This document shows positions 8,673 to 16,812 of a DNA stretch of 64,000 bases, piece after piece; the first letter of the stretch is position 1; each line of letters opens with the position of its first letter. The position numbers and the translations under genes are program-made. The notes under the pieces were generated by a model that was not told the origin of the DNA, ran no database searches, and saw only the letters and a list, made by a program, of their open reading frames with translations. This DNA comes from Chersky-840 sp035604715. Its GTDB lineage: Bacteria; Actinomycetota; Acidimicrobiia; Acidimicrobiales; UBA8190. Location of the stretch: assembly GCA_963731665.1 (NCBI GenBank), contig CAVSWP010000008.1, positions 806,001-870,000 of the forward strand. The letters are read 5' to 3'.

Positions 8673-9619
8673 GCGCCGACCTCGAGGACCGCATCGGCCC
8701 CATTGTCGAGCGCGTGCTGATTGTGGAGTTGCTCGCCGAACGCGGCCACGAACCAACCAAGCGCCAGGGAATGACGTGGACCTATCACTGTCCACTGCCC
8801 GGTCACCTTGACACGAATCCGTCGTTTACCGTGAAGGACGCCAAGTGGCGATGCTGGTCAATCTGCGGGTGCGGTGGGGACGTGGTTGACCTCGTTATGG
8901 CCCTCGACGGCATCAACAGCGCCACTGCCATCGAACAACTGGCTGCGCGGATCGGGCTCGGGCGCGAACCGCGCCCACAGGCCCGTGGTCTGAGTCCGGA
9001 GAAGGAAAGCGCACTACTTGAGAGTTTCACCGCTAACCGCCAATGGGAGCCCGACGCGGTCGCCGGCGCTGGGCTATCGGTCGTGCTGGACGATTTCGGT
9101 CGCCCAAGGATTAGATTTCCCTATCGCATCAAGGGCCGCAAGGTCTGGCACCAGGATCGGGCTATCGGATCGGCGGAGCCGAAATGGCTTGCTCCAAAGG
9201 ACTCAAGGCGTTTGCTCTACAACGCCGACTCGATCACGCTGGCGGGTCAACGCGGCGGGTGCTGGCTCCTTGAGGGACCGTGCGACGTGCTCGCACTTCA
9301 GAGCACCTACGAGGCGCCCGCGGCGTTGGGCATTCCAGGAGTTGAAGGTTTTCGCCCCGATTGGGTGGCCGCATTCGCCGATCTGCAAGGCGTTTTCCTG
9401 GTGGCCGACAACGATCCCGCGGGCGAAAAGCTACGGGCGCAGCTAGACGCCCTGTTCGCTCCTTTGACAACGCCGCTGCTCCATGTGCGGGTTCCCGAGT
9501 CGTATAACGACCTCGACGAATGGCGCCGCGGTGCTGGCGCGGATAACGATCAGTTCGACGACGAGCTGCTGGCCGCTGTCATCGTCGCACAGGCTGAACG
9601 GGATCGGATCGACCGATGA
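8669..9619 (+). CDS. CHC2 zinc finger / TOPRIM DNA primase
   Basis: The product is 316 residues from GTG 8669, overlapping the previous stop by 4 bases. A zinc-binding module is visible near residues 39-70 (YHCPLPGH followed by KWRCWSICGCGGDVVDLVM), the DnaG-type CHC2 finger. A TOPRIM domain follows, with the glutamate motif WLLEGPCDVLAL near 200 and the DxD-type LVADNDPAGEKL near 245. This combination is the primase of phages, plasmids and satellites that prime their own replication. No helicase domain is fused; the downstream ATPase probably supplies that. Confidence 0.9.
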   Translation: MSADLEDRIGPIVERVLIVELLAERGHEPTKRQGMTWTYHCPLPGHLDTNPSFTVKDAKWRCWSICGCGGDVVDLVMALDGINSATAIEQLAARIGLGREPRPQARGLSPEKESALLESFTANRQWEPDAVAGAGLSVVLDDFGRPRIRFPYRIKGRKVWHQDRAIGSAEPKWLAPKDSRRLLYNADSITLAGQRGGCWLLEGPCDVLALQSTYEAPAALGIPGVEGFRPDWVAAFADLQGVFLVADNDPAGEKLRAQLDALFAPLTTPLLHVRVPESYNDLDEWRRGAGADNDQFDDELLAAVIVAQAERDRIDR

Positions 9620-10599
9620 GTGAACCGCGGCTAGATGTGCTCGGCGCGGCACCTGTGGGGATGAATGGGCACACCGATGAGACTTTCGGACCCATCATCA
9701 CGGCGGCCGACATCGGCATCATGCCGATTGACTGGCCATCGTTCTGGGCGCAGGAGGTGCCCGAAGAGGACTACGTGATCTCGCCGATTGTGCCGGCCGG
9801 TCGGCAAACCGGGATCTACAGCGTCGCCAAGACGGGAAAGAGTCTGCTCGCGCTCGACATCAGCGCGGCAGGCGCCACAGGACGCTCCATCCTCGGGCAA
9901 CCACCATCGGCACCGATAGATGTGGTGTACCTCGACCTTGAGATGACCGAGGCCGACTTCCGCGAACGCCTGCCGGACCTCGGTTATGGCCCGGACGACG
10001 ACCTGACGCGGCTGCACTACTTCCAGCTTCCGGCGTTGCCTCCACTGGACACGGACCTCGGTGGCGAGACCGTCCTCTCGATCTGCACGGAGCGCACGGC
10101 CAGCGTCCTGATCGTCGACACCATGGCTCGAGCCGTGCGCGGCGAGGAGAATTCCGCCGACACGTATCGCAACTTCTACGCGAGCACTGGGCGTCGGCTC
10201 AAGGCCGCAGGGATTGCCCTGCTGCGGCTCGACCACCAGGGCAAGGACCCCGCTCTCGGCCAGCGAGGCTCATCGGCGAAGGTCGACGACGTGGACGTGG
10301 TTTTCAAGATGACCACCGTTGACCGCACCCGTATCCAGCTCACCCGCACCCACAGCCGCGTGCCGTGGGTGCCCGCCGAGATCGCCATAGATCGTCTCGA
10401 GGAGCCAACCCTGCGGCACGTCCTGGCCGGTGATTCATGGCCCGCTGGGACCTCGGACGTGGCGCTGCTGCTCGACGAGCTCGACGTGGCACTCGACGCC
10501 ACGGTGGTTGCGGCCGCATCGGCCCTCAGGACCGCTGGCACGGGCAAGCGCAAGGCGTTGGTGATGGCAGCGCTCAAGTTCAGGAGGACACGTCCATGA
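9616..10599 (+). CDS. RepA-like hexameric ATPase / helicase (AAA_25 family)
   Basis: This 327-residue protein overlaps the primase by 4 bases (ATGA). A Walker A motif, SVAKTGKSLLALD, lies near residue 71. VVYLDLEMTEADFRERL near 103 carries the acidic residue expected near the catalytic site. A Walker B-like VLIVDTMARAVRG is near 165 and LLRLDHQGKD near 203, followed by QRGSSAKVDDVDVVFK. This is the pattern of RecA-fold replication ATPases such as plasmid RepA. With the primase and the iteron-like boxes that begin 10 bases after its stop, it forms an apparently self-contained replication module. Confidence 0.88.
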   Translation: MSEPRLDVLGAAPVGMNGHTDETFGPIITAADIGIMPIDWPSFWAQEVPEEDYVISPIVPAGRQTGIYSVAKTGKSLLALDISAAGATGRSILGQPPSAPIDVVYLDLEMTEADFRERLPDLGYGPDDDLTRLHYFQLPALPPLDTDLGGETVLSICTERTASVLIVDTMARAVRGEENSADTYRNFYASTGRRLKAAGIALLRLDHQGKDPALGQRGSSAKVDDVDVVFKMTTVDRTRIQLTRTHSRVPWVPAEIAIDRLEEPTLRHVLAGDSWPAGTSDVALLLDELDVALDATVVAAASALRTAGTGKRKALVMAALKFRRTRP

Positions 10600-11033
10600 G
10601 GCCCGAAAAGGTTCCCGGAACCGTCGCCGCGGGGTCGGTGGGAACCGGACAGGGAACTGGTTCCCATGGGGCCAAGAGACTGCCCGAAGCCCTGCCTAGG
10701 TCGGTTCCCGGAACCGTTGGGAACCGTCGTCGGGGCACCACGGGAACCGGTACCCCGTCTTTAGACGGGAACCGGGCCCGGAGCCGAGAAACGCTCGAGG
10801 ACAAGGGTCAGAGACTCTTATCCACCGGCGCGGTGATGGTGCTGTTCGCCGACGAGCTTCACATCGTCGCTCGGGTCAGAGGCGACGCTGGTGTCTACGA
10901 CACCGAGTGGAGTCGATGGTCGGGGTGGTCGTGTACGTGTCCCAACCTCCACCGCTGTAGCCACCAGGCGGCGGTCGCCTCGGTCACCACAAAGCCCCTG
11001 CTTCATGCCGTCGTGGGTGGTGGTGCCCCGTGA
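10596..11033 (+). CDS. SWIM-type zinc-motif protein with a repeat-rich N-terminus
   Basis: This is 145 residues from ATG 10596 (ATGA overlap with the ATPase). Residues about 1-70 are low-complexity Gly/Thr/Pro/Arg, and the DNA beneath is a dense array of GGGAACC boxes. The C-terminal half looks like a real domain: VMVLFADELHIVARVRGDAG, then WSCTCPNLHRCSHQAAVASV, which fits the SWIM zinc motif CxCx(n)CxH (here CTC...CSH). SWIM domains bind DNA or protein partners. The repeat-driven N-terminus may be dictated by the DNA sites. Overlaps with both neighbours favour real translation. Confidence 0.65.
   Translation: MRPEKVPGTVAAGSVGTGQGTGSHGAKRLPEALPRSVPGTVGNRRRGTTGTGTPSLDGNRARSRETLEDKGQRLLSTGAVMVLFADELHIVARVRGDAGVYDTEWSRWSGWSCTCPNLHRCSHQAAVASVTTKPLLHAVVGGGAP
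10610..10774. repeat. Cluster of GGGAACC/GGTTCCC boxes, candidate iteron origin
   Basis: Ten half-sites occur in 165 bases. Palindromic GGTTCCCGGAACC lies at 10,610-10,622 and 10,703-10,715; GGGAACTGGTTCCC at 10,652-10,665; single GGGAACC at 10,640, 10,719, 10,742 and 10,768. They begin just after the RepA-like ATPase gene. Iterons next to a rep gene are the usual origin arrangement in plasmids and satellites. That the boxes lie inside a reading frame whose product becomes low-complexity supports a DNA-level function. Confidence 0.65.
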
Positions 11034-11347
11034 GGCCGCCCCGGTCCTGTTCATGTGGAGGTGTCCACCCCGCCGGCCAGCGCTGTCCCGCCAGCGTGGC
11101 CCGACGCGGGACCACTAGAGAGCGCATGGGCCCGGGCTGGGAGTCGATCAGTAGGCGCGTGATCGCTCGAGACGGCGGTCAGTGCCAACTACGGCGTCCG
11201 GGGTGCGCGGGAGTCGCCGACACGGTCGACCACCTCGTCAGTAGAGCTACGGCGCGGAGGCAGGGCTGGGCTGACGGTGACATCAACGCCGAGTTCAACC
11301 TTGTCGCGGCCTGTCGGCACTGCAACGCGAGCAAGGGGAGCCGATGA
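11030..11347 (+). CDS. HNH endonuclease
   Basis: This is 105 residues from GTG 11030, overlapping the previous stop by 4 bases. A Cys-rich N-terminus (RSCSCGGVHPAGQRCP) precedes the HNH core: VIARDGGQCQLRRPGC, then DTVDHLVSRATA (the DH pair) and NLVAACRHCNASKGSR. Two cysteine pairs form the structural zinc site around the beta-beta-alpha-metal fold. Small HNH proteins next to terminases assist DNA cleavage during packaging in many phages. The position directly before TerS/TerL fits that role. Confidence 0.92.
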   Translation: MRPPRSCSCGGVHPAGQRCPASVARRGTTRERMGPGWESISRRVIARDGGQCQLRRPGCAGVADTVDHLVSRATARRQGWADGDINAEFNLVAACRHCNASKGSR

Positions 11348-11465
11348 CAGTGAGTGGTCGGATACGCACCGGGGGAGGGCAAAATGGGGGAAAGCCCAGG
11401 TCAGGACCCCCAACAGGCTCCCCAGCACCTGCGCGGGTTTCGGCCGTTTCAGGAGGGGGTTGGCG

Positions 11466-11990
11466 ATGACCAACACCCGCGGGCCGTTGCCAAAGGCATC
11501 GTCCCGGCGCTCACGGGCACGCCAGGCGACCGGTACAGAGGTGGTCTTCGCCCATGCGGTCACGCGTCACCCCACGCCAGCACCGGAAGCACCAGCCGAC
11601 CTCGGTGGGCCTGGGATGGTCGTCTGGTCGGACGCCTGGGCGCTCCCCTGGACCGCTGCGGCTGACCGTGGGGCGATCCTCAACCTCTGTCGGCTCGAGG
11701 ACGAACGGGCACTCCTTGCCGCCGCCGTGGAGAGCCACGGCGCCGTGCTCGAGAAGGTCCTGACGAGTGCCAGAGGTGACGTCGTCGGGACCGAGCTCTA
11801 CCCGAACCCTGCACACCGGGAGTTACGGCGCATCGACGCCGCTCTCCTGGCGCTACGTGACCGGCTGGGGTTGAGTCCGCTCTACAGGGCTCGCCTCGGT
11901 CTCGCCTTGGTCGAACTGGAGAAGCAGGAGAGCGCCGCCGTTGTCCGCCTGCGGACCTTGTACCGGTCCTATGGGGAGGAGGGCCAGTGA
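11466..11990 (+). CDS. Phage terminase small subunit (P27-like)
   Basis: This is 174 residues from ATG 11466, preceded by AGGAGGGGG. The pattern ADRGAILNLCRLEDERALLA in the middle and PNPAHRELRRIDAALLALRDRLGLSP toward the end is the phage P27-type terminase small subunit signature. The C-terminus (ALVELEKQESAAVVRLRTLY) would contact the large subunit. TerS recognises the pac/cos site and recruits TerL. Its stop overlaps the TerL start by 4 bases. About 120 bases between HNH and this start hold no gene; a cos/pac site could be there but cannot be identified by eye. Confidence 0.82.
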   Translation: MTNTRGPLPKASSRRSRARQATGTEVVFAHAVTRHPTPAPEAPADLGGPGMVVWSDAWALPWTAAADRGAILNLCRLEDERALLAAAVESHGAVLEKVLTSARGDVVGTELYPNPAHRELRRIDAALLALRDRLGLSPLYRARLGLALVELEKQESAAVVRLRTLYRSYGEEGQ

Positions 11991-13543
11991 ACGCCGTCCG
12001 CTCCATTCCCGATACCGTGCCGCCCCCGGATCGCACCCTCGGCTGGGCCGTTCTCGATTGGACCGCCGCGTGGCTGTTGCAACCGGACGGCCCCACGGCC
12101 GGCGAGCCGTGGGAGTTCACCCGGGAGCAGGCGCGCTGGGTCTTGAGGTGGTACCGGATCGACGCCAGGGGGCGCTTCGCCTATCGGCGGGGCACGCTGA
12201 GGCGCTGTAAGGGTTGGGGCAAGAATCCCGTTTTAGACATCGTGGCCGCTGTGGAGTTGTGCGGACCGTGCCGGTTCGACGGCTGGGACGGCACAGGCCA
12301 CCCCGTGGTCATCCCTCACCCCGCGCCGTGGATTCAGATCGCCGCCGTCTCCCAGGACCAGACCAAAAACTCCATGACGCTGTTTCCGGCGCTGTTCTCT
12401 GACGCCGCCGTCAAAGAGTTTGACATCGACATTGGGAAGACAGTCGTTTATGCCCGCAACGGTGCCGGTCAGATCGAGTCGGTCACCAGCTCGCCTCGCG
12501 CGCTCGAGGGCAAGCGCCCCTCGTTGGTCGTGCTCGACGAGTCCCAGCACTGGCTCCCGTCGAATGACGGGTGGGAGATGGCTGAGTCCATTCGCCGCAA
12601 CGCGGCCAAGGCCCGAGAGGGGGCTGCCCGCACCCTTGAGATAACCAACGCGCATCTCCCCGGTGAGGGTTCGGTGGCAGAGGCCACGTTTGAGACGTGG
12701 AGGGCGGCCGGGGGGGCGGTACCGGGACTCCTATACGACAGCCTCGAGGCGCCACCAGTCGTGGACCTTAGTGACCTCGACGCGCTTCGCGAGGCCCTGA
12801 CCTTGGCGCGGGGCGACTCCACCTGGCTGGACATTGACCGGCTGGTGGCTGAGATCCAGGACCCGACCACGCCCGCGTCGACGGCGCGGAGGTTCTATCT
12901 AAATCAGGTCGTGGCCAGCGGTGCGGAGCAGTGGATCGACGCCGCGTTATGGGACGACCTCGCGCGCCCAGATCGTGAGGTCCCCGACGGCGCGCCCATA
13001 ATCGCCGCGTTTGATGGGTCTTTCAATAACGATTCCACGGCCGTCGTCGGCATTCTCGTTGCTGAAACGCCCCACGTTTTCGTCATCGGACACTGGCAGC
13101 CCGCGGTGCCCGGTGATGAGGTGGACATCCTCGACGTTGAGGAAGCTCTGCGCCAGGCGGCACGGCGTTACAAGGTGTTGGAGCTGTGCGCGGATCCGTT
13201 TCGTTGGGCGAGAAGCTTGCAAATCTTGTTCGACGACGGCGTCCCGGTGTGCAACTTCCCGCAAAATGCGACCCGCATGTCGCCAGCCACCGCTCGCTTC
13301 GCCGCCACCGTGGCCACAAGAGGCCTCACACACTCCGGCGACGTGAACCTTAGGACTCACGTTCTAAACGCCGTGGTGGTGAGCGATACCCGCGGCCGGC
13401 GCATCGTCAAGGACTCAAAGAAATCACCGCGCAGGATCGACCTCGCCGTCGCCGCGCTCATGGGCCTGGACAGATTCGCACAAGGTGAAGACCCGCAGAG
13501 GGAACTACTACGGCAACGGAATAGGAGAGCAAATGTCGGCTGA
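11987..13543 (+). CDS. Phage terminase large subunit
   Basis: This 518-residue packaging motor starts at GTG 11987 within the TerS stop. The ATPase half has a deviant Walker A, GTLRRCKGWGKNP near residue 70, motif QIAAVSQDQTKNSM near 122 and Walker B LVVLDESQHW near 181. The nuclease half has IIAAFDGSFNNDSTAVV near 341 (the first metal-binding Asp) and LELCADPFRWA near 400. Length is normal, so both ATPase and RNase H-fold nuclease domains appear intact. A satellite with its own TerL could package into hijacked capsids with its own specificity. Confidence 0.93.
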   Translation: MNAVRSIPDTVPPPDRTLGWAVLDWTAAWLLQPDGPTAGEPWEFTREQARWVLRWYRIDARGRFAYRRGTLRRCKGWGKNPVLDIVAAVELCGPCRFDGWDGTGHPVVIPHPAPWIQIAAVSQDQTKNSMTLFPALFSDAAVKEFDIDIGKTVVYARNGAGQIESVTSSPRALEGKRPSLVVLDESQHWLPSNDGWEMAESIRRNAAKAREGAARTLEITNAHLPGEGSVAEATFETWRAAGGAVPGLLYDSLEAPPVVDLSDLDALREALTLARGDSTWLDIDRLVAEIQDPTTPASTARRFYLNQVVASGAEQWIDAALWDDLARPDREVPDGAPIIAAFDGSFNNDSTAVVGILVAETPHVFVIGHWQPAVPGDEVDILDVEEALRQAARRYKVLELCADPFRWARSLQILFDDGVPVCNFPQNATRMSPATARFAATVATRGLTHSGDVNLRTHVLNAVVVSDTRGRRIVKDSKKSPRRIDLAVAALMGLDRFAQGEDPQRELLRQRNRRANVG

Positions 13544-13733
13544 ATACGACGCCAAAAGCGGTGCGGTACAAAAGAAGCGCCGCGGACCGATGTATATCAA
13601 CTTGAACGCCGATATCGACGCCGAGTTTGCCCGGTACGAGGGGACCGAAGCGACGCCGACGGAGGAGCGCTGGGTAACCGAGCCGGTCCCCGTGGCTTGG
13701 CTCGAGGAACTACTCAATCGCCCCCGTGACTGA
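13533..13733 (+). CDS. Small hypothetical protein
   Basis: This is 66 residues, beginning MSAEYDAKSGAVQKKRRGPM, with a basic N-terminus and an acidic C-terminal half (EGTEATPTEERW, then PVAWLEELLNRPRD). ATG 13533 lies inside the last codons of TerL with AGGAGAG upstream. No family is recognised. Genes at this position in phages often encode head-tail or portal accessory proteins, but this one is too small to judge. Confidence 0.6.
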   Translation: MSAEYDAKSGAVQKKRRGPMYINLNADIDAEFARYEGTEATPTEERWVTEPVPVAWLEELLNRPRD

Positions 13734-14019
13734 GATACCTCACGACTGGTGGTACGCGTCAGGCGTCGACGTCGTCGGCGCCACCAGCCTGCTGCCAGCC
13801 GACGAGTTGCGCGACCTGGTGGCGAATCTGAGGAGCTCCATCGGGCGCCTACCTTCTCGAGACGACGACGACGTGGCCGTGTTGCGTGCCGGATTCCTCG
13901 CGCTCGCCGAGTGTGTCGCGAATGACACCGACCCTACCGAGGCCGCGAGGGATTATGACGCCGCCGTGATCCGGGCGATCGCCGATCGCAGGGCCAAGCG
14001 GCGCGCCCGGACGGTCTGA
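13726..14019 (+). CDS. Small helical hypothetical protein
   Basis: This is 97 residues from GTG 13726, overlapping the previous gene by 8 bases. The sequence is mostly helical (LPADELRDLVANLRSSIGRL, then DDVAVLRAGFLALAECVAND) and ends in a basic patch, RAIADRRAKRRARTV. There are no recognisable motifs. The 2-base gap to the next gene indicates the same transcript. Confidence 0.6.
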   Translation: MTEIPHDWWYASGVDVVGATSLLPADELRDLVANLRSSIGRLPSRDDDDVAVLRAGFLALAECVANDTDPTEAARDYDAAVIRAIADRRAKRRARTV

Positions 14020-14021
14020 CC

Positions 14022-14465
14022 ATGCTTGAGTGGAGGCGACCGCCTGACTTCGCCCGCGTTGGCGAGGAGACCGTCATCGTGCACGACTCGGGCGCGATTA
14101 CCGTCCCGGCCCACATTGCCCATGAGTGGGCCAAAGTTTTGCGGCCGGCCATGAAAGACGCCGAGGACGCCGGCAGGCACGTGTTCACCGAGGCGGCCTG
14201 GGACGCCGCCGGGGCACTCGCCGCGTGCGCTCTGCGCTTCGAGGACCTAAGCGCGTCAACCACTCCGGTAGACGGCCCTTCCGATGGGCGGTTGACATCT
14301 GACACGGTGAGAACCGTGGAGATCACAATCGCCGAATATGCCAAACGCACGGGCCGAGCTCGTCAGAGCGTCTGGCGCAGCGTCGCCAAGCGCAAGTCCC
14401 TGCCCGGCAGGTTCGACCCCGACCGCGGCCTGTACGTGGTCACAGTGCCAGAGGACGTGGCATGA
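14022..14465 (+). CDS. Hypothetical protein with C-terminal helix-turn-helix
   Basis: This is 147 residues. The first 90 residues are a mixed region with VIVHDSGAITVPAHIAHEWA. After a linker, residues about 98-135 read ITIAEYAKRTGRARQSVW, then a basic stretch and Gly-Arg-Phe-Asp-Pro-Asp-Arg-Gly-Leu, which fits a helix-turn-helix with a short wing. It may be a late regulator or a DNA-binding packaging accessory. No family assignment is possible. It is coupled to the next small gene by a 4-base overlap. Confidence 0.6.
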   Translation: MLEWRRPPDFARVGEETVIVHDSGAITVPAHIAHEWAKVLRPAMKDAEDAGRHVFTEAAWDAAGALAACALRFEDLSASTTPVDGPSDGRLTSDTVRTVEITIAEYAKRTGRARQSVWRSVAKRKSLPGRFDPDRGLYVVTVPEDVA

Positions 14466-14632
14466 CCGACAAGGTCCACAAACTGACCGTGGAGCAACGG
14501 CTGGACCGCCTGGAGGAGCTTGTCGTCGGCGTCGCCTTCGGGCTTGCTCAGGCGAGCGGCGCTGCCTGTGTTTACCCGGTCCGAGAGCCGCTCATAGCCG
14601 TCCGGGAAGACATCGAGGCTCGCAATGCCTGA
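14462..14632 (+). CDS. 56-residue coiled-coil-like protein
   Basis: ATG 14462 overlaps the preceding stop (ATGA) and the frame ends at 14632, overlapping the next start (ATGCCTGA). The product begins MTDKVHKLTVEQRLDRLEEL, with heptad-like leucines, and ends REPLIAVREDIEARNA. It is supported by the two overlaps that pack it exactly between neighbours. The function is unknown. Confidence 0.6.
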   Translation: MTDKVHKLTVEQRLDRLEELVVGVAFGLAQASGAACVYPVREPLIAVREDIEARNA

Positions 14633-15119
14633 CGAAGCCGACGACATTCTCAGGCGGATTCAAGCGCTCGAGGGCGGCCGACGATTCCCCTCTCTGCCGC
14701 GAGACGACGCGTGGCCGGCGGTGAACCATCACCCCGGACCTCCCCGACCAGAAACGGACTGGGAGAAGCGACAGCGGCAGATTCGCGAGCGGGAACAGGC
14801 CGTCAGGGACGCATACAAGGCCGATTGCGACGCCCGGGAGGCTGCCAACCTCGCCGAGTGGAACGCTCGACGCGACGCCCAAGCCTCTGAACGCGGCATG
14901 GCAAGGAGTCGGCTGGCGGCGGTGGTCAACGAGATTCGGGCCATAGAGGAAGCGCTGCAACCCAAAGTGGCCGAGAAGCGGCGACTCCTAGAAGTCATTC
15001 ATCGTTTCGATGACGCCAAGATGCCGAAGGTGGAGCATCCACCGCCGCCGCGCCCAGGTTCGCCGCTCGACGGCAGGGGCGGCTATTTGACGCCGTACGG
15101 AGTCGACCGAGCGCAGTGA
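14625..15119 (+). CDS. Coiled-coil hypothetical protein
   Basis: This is 164 residues. After a Pro-rich start (DDAWPAVNHHPGPPRPETDW) comes a long highly charged helix, about residues 45-125, of Glu/Arg/Lys/Ala composition (WEKRQRQIREREQAVRDAYK, EIRAIEEALQPKVAEKRRLL). A Pro-rich tail with VEHPPPPRPGSPLDGRGGY follows. The architecture of helical rod plus Pro-rich ends is reminiscent of scaffolding or tail-chaperone-like proteins, but no family is recognised. Confidence 0.6.
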   Translation: MPDEADDILRRIQALEGGRRFPSLPRDDAWPAVNHHPGPPRPETDWEKRQRQIREREQAVRDAYKADCDAREAANLAEWNARRDAQASERGMARSRLAAVVNEIRAIEEALQPKVAEKRRLLEVIHRFDDAKMPKVEHPPPPRPGSPLDGRGGYLTPYGVDRAQ

Positions 15120-15134
15120 TAAAGGACGAAGACA

Positions 15135-15479
15135 ATGAGCGATGAGGTTCCCGAGCCCAGGTATGTCTGGCTTTACAGGGTCAACTACAACCGACAGCCC
15201 TCCTACGAAGAGATGTGCGTCGAGCACGAACACCTTGGTCAGCGGGCGCAGGACCTATTTGCCCAGGGGCTTGACTCTGAGAAACGGGGTGACAGTCGCA
15301 CGCACCTCGCCGCTCTGAGGTCCGAGTATGACGCCTTGTTCGCTGACCTCAAGGAGAGCAAGCGCTACCTCGAGGCCTACAACGAACGGTGGGCAGAACA
15401 GCGGGGCCAGTACATCAAAGAACGCGACCGCCGGTGGCGGCGAATGCTGATTGCCGCCTACGGCCATGCCCCAAGTTGA
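15135..15479 (+). CDS. Hypothetical protein, charged helical
   Basis: This is 114 residues from ATG 15135 with AAAGGACGAAG upstream. It begins MSDEVPEPRYVWLYRVNYNR and continues in charged helices ending KERDRRWRRMLIAAYGHAPS. Neither a signal peptide nor a membrane segment is present. The family is unknown. It overlaps the next gene by 14 bases. Confidence 0.6.
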   Translation: MSDEVPEPRYVWLYRVNYNRQPSYEEMCVEHEHLGQRAQDLFAQGLDSEKRGDSRTHLAALRSEYDALFADLKESKRYLEAYNERWAEQRGQYIKERDRRWRRMLIAAYGHAPS

Positions 15480-16014
15480 ACCGCCGCGTCCGCTCGAGGT
15501 GGCGAGTTTCCACGAAGGGGGACATGCGGTTCTCGGGCACCGCCTCGGTTATGCCGTTCGCAGCCTTACGTTGCGCCCGCCGCAGACATCGTTCGCGAAG
15601 CCTATTGAAGACCCCATGGCCGACCTTGCCGTCAGTGTTGCCGGTCGCTGCGCCGAGCTAATCGCGTTCCCGGAGCTGGGCGACCGGCCCAACCCGAACC
15701 GCGACGACCTGGCGTGGACTGACGCTGACGCCTGGCGCTGCACCGCCGACCTCGGCGCTATGGGCGCACTGATCGCGGACGTCACGGTGCGTGTGACCGA
15801 GTGGCTCATAACAGATTGGCGTCTCGTGGAGCGCATTGCTTACGCGCTGCTCATGGCCCGGCCCGAACGTCTCAACGCCGATGACATCCGTCGGCTTGTT
15901 CCTTGTCGGCGCGTACCCGCGAGGGCTTTCTTACCTTTCACCTCGCGGGACGTGTCGTCAGGAGCGGTGGGCGGCCCGGGGCAGTCTCGACCCCGGGCCG
16001 CCCAGGTGGCGTAA
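15466..16014 (+). CDS. Stand-alone FtsH/M41-like metallopeptidase domain
   Basis: This is 182 residues from ATG 15466. Near residue 15 it reads EVASFHEGGHAVLGHRLGYA, which matches the HEXXH zinc motif of the FtsH peptidase domain (usually HEAGHAL). ADLAVSVAGRCAELIAFPEL follows, comparable to the FtsH segment preceding the third metal ligand, then RDDLAWTDADAWRCTADLGA, where the Asp ligand would lie. No AAA+ or membrane part is present, so this would be an isolated protease domain. Such domains are rare in satellites. A substrate could be a host or helper-phage protein, which is speculation. A degenerate peptidase fold without activity cannot be excluded. Confidence 0.6.
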   Translation: MPQVEPPRPLEVASFHEGGHAVLGHRLGYAVRSLTLRPPQTSFAKPIEDPMADLAVSVAGRCAELIAFPELGDRPNPNRDDLAWTDADAWRCTADLGAMGALIADVTVRVTEWLITDWRLVERIAYALLMARPERLNADDIRRLVPCRRVPARAFLPFTSRDVSSGAVGGPGQSRPRAAQVA

Positions 16015-16018
16015 ACCG

Positions 16019-16108
16019 ATGGCAAGGGCACTCGCCGAGGACTTCGCCGGGTTTATCGGGTCAGGCCCAGCCCTCGTCGGGGCCGGAAGCAGGGCGTGGC
16101 TGTCGTGA
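16019..16108 (+). CDS. Possible 29-residue peptide
   Basis: ATG 16019 follows the preceding stop by 4 bases and the frame closes at 16108, just before the next start. The peptide begins MARALAEDFAGFIGSGPALV and ends SRAWLS. Its only support is the tight packing between neighbours. It may instead be untranslated leader of the next gene. Confidence 0.25.
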   Translation: MARALAEDFAGFIGSGPALVGAGSRAWLS

Positions 16109-16116
16109 GGAAAGCC

Positions 16117-16752
16117 ATGGGACTGAAGGACGTATGCGGGATACGTTGGGTCGATGGAGGCCTTAGACCCGTGACCCTCTTGGCGGTCGTCGAGAGTGGC
16201 CCTGTGATGCTCATGGCGGCCGATAGCCAGGAGCTTCACGATAACTACGAGGCGGGCTTCAGGGTCACGGTCGACAAGCTGGTTCAAATGGGCGACGAGA
16301 AGATCGTTTGGGGCTACTGGGGCCACACCGAGGCTGGGGCCAAGTTCGCCCACCGATTGGCCCAGGAATCCTTTGGCGACTGGGACGCCCTCGACGCGTG
16401 GGTAAGCCCGCAGAGGCTTGCTCTCAACGGCGAACACACTCCATTCGGAGTGCTGGTCGCTGGCTGGCTCGGGGGGGTTCGGAGGGCGATGGCATACGGT
16501 GACGGCGTTCTCTCGGGGACCGACTTCATGTTTTGCGGGAACGGGTGCCTTGTCGGCCAGGTGGCGTGGGAGGTGACAACGGGACTCGACGTCCCCCTGG
16601 ACGAGCGTTTCAAGCTGGTCATGACAAAGACCATCGAGGGTGGCCAACCGACCCTCGGCTTCCCCCTCAACATGTGGGAGATCACGGAGCATGAGCGGCC
16701 GAGGCGTATCCGAGGAACAGACCAGCCCAAGCACGTCAGCCTCGGCGGCTAG
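16117..16752 (+). CDS. Proteasome-like Ntn-hydrolase-fold protein
   Basis: This is 211 residues from ATG 16117, preceded by GAGGAAAG. The pattern PVTLLAVVESGPVMLMAADS, then a lysine in VDKLVQMGDEKIVWGYWGHT and GAKFAHRL, resembles the start of proteasome beta/HslV-type proteins: a Thr, then strand, AADS, a Lys, then G-x-x-G. The catalytic Thr would be internal (about residue 19), so activity would need processing, or the protein may be a non-catalytic relative. It follows an M41-like gene, giving two consecutive protease-fold proteins in a satellite-sized element. The family call is tentative. Confidence 0.5.
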   Translation: MGLKDVCGIRWVDGGLRPVTLLAVVESGPVMLMAADSQELHDNYEAGFRVTVDKLVQMGDEKIVWGYWGHTEAGAKFAHRLAQESFGDWDALDAWVSPQRLALNGEHTPFGVLVAGWLGGVRRAMAYGDGVLSGTDFMFCGNGCLVGQVAWEVTTGLDVPLDERFKLVMTKTIEGGQPTLGFPLNMWEITEHERPRRIRGTDQPKHVSLGG

Positions 16753-16812
16753 GGAGGCTTTGCTCATCTAGGCTTTCTTCGATGGCGTCCGGCCTCGTGG
16801 CTCCGTAAGTCC

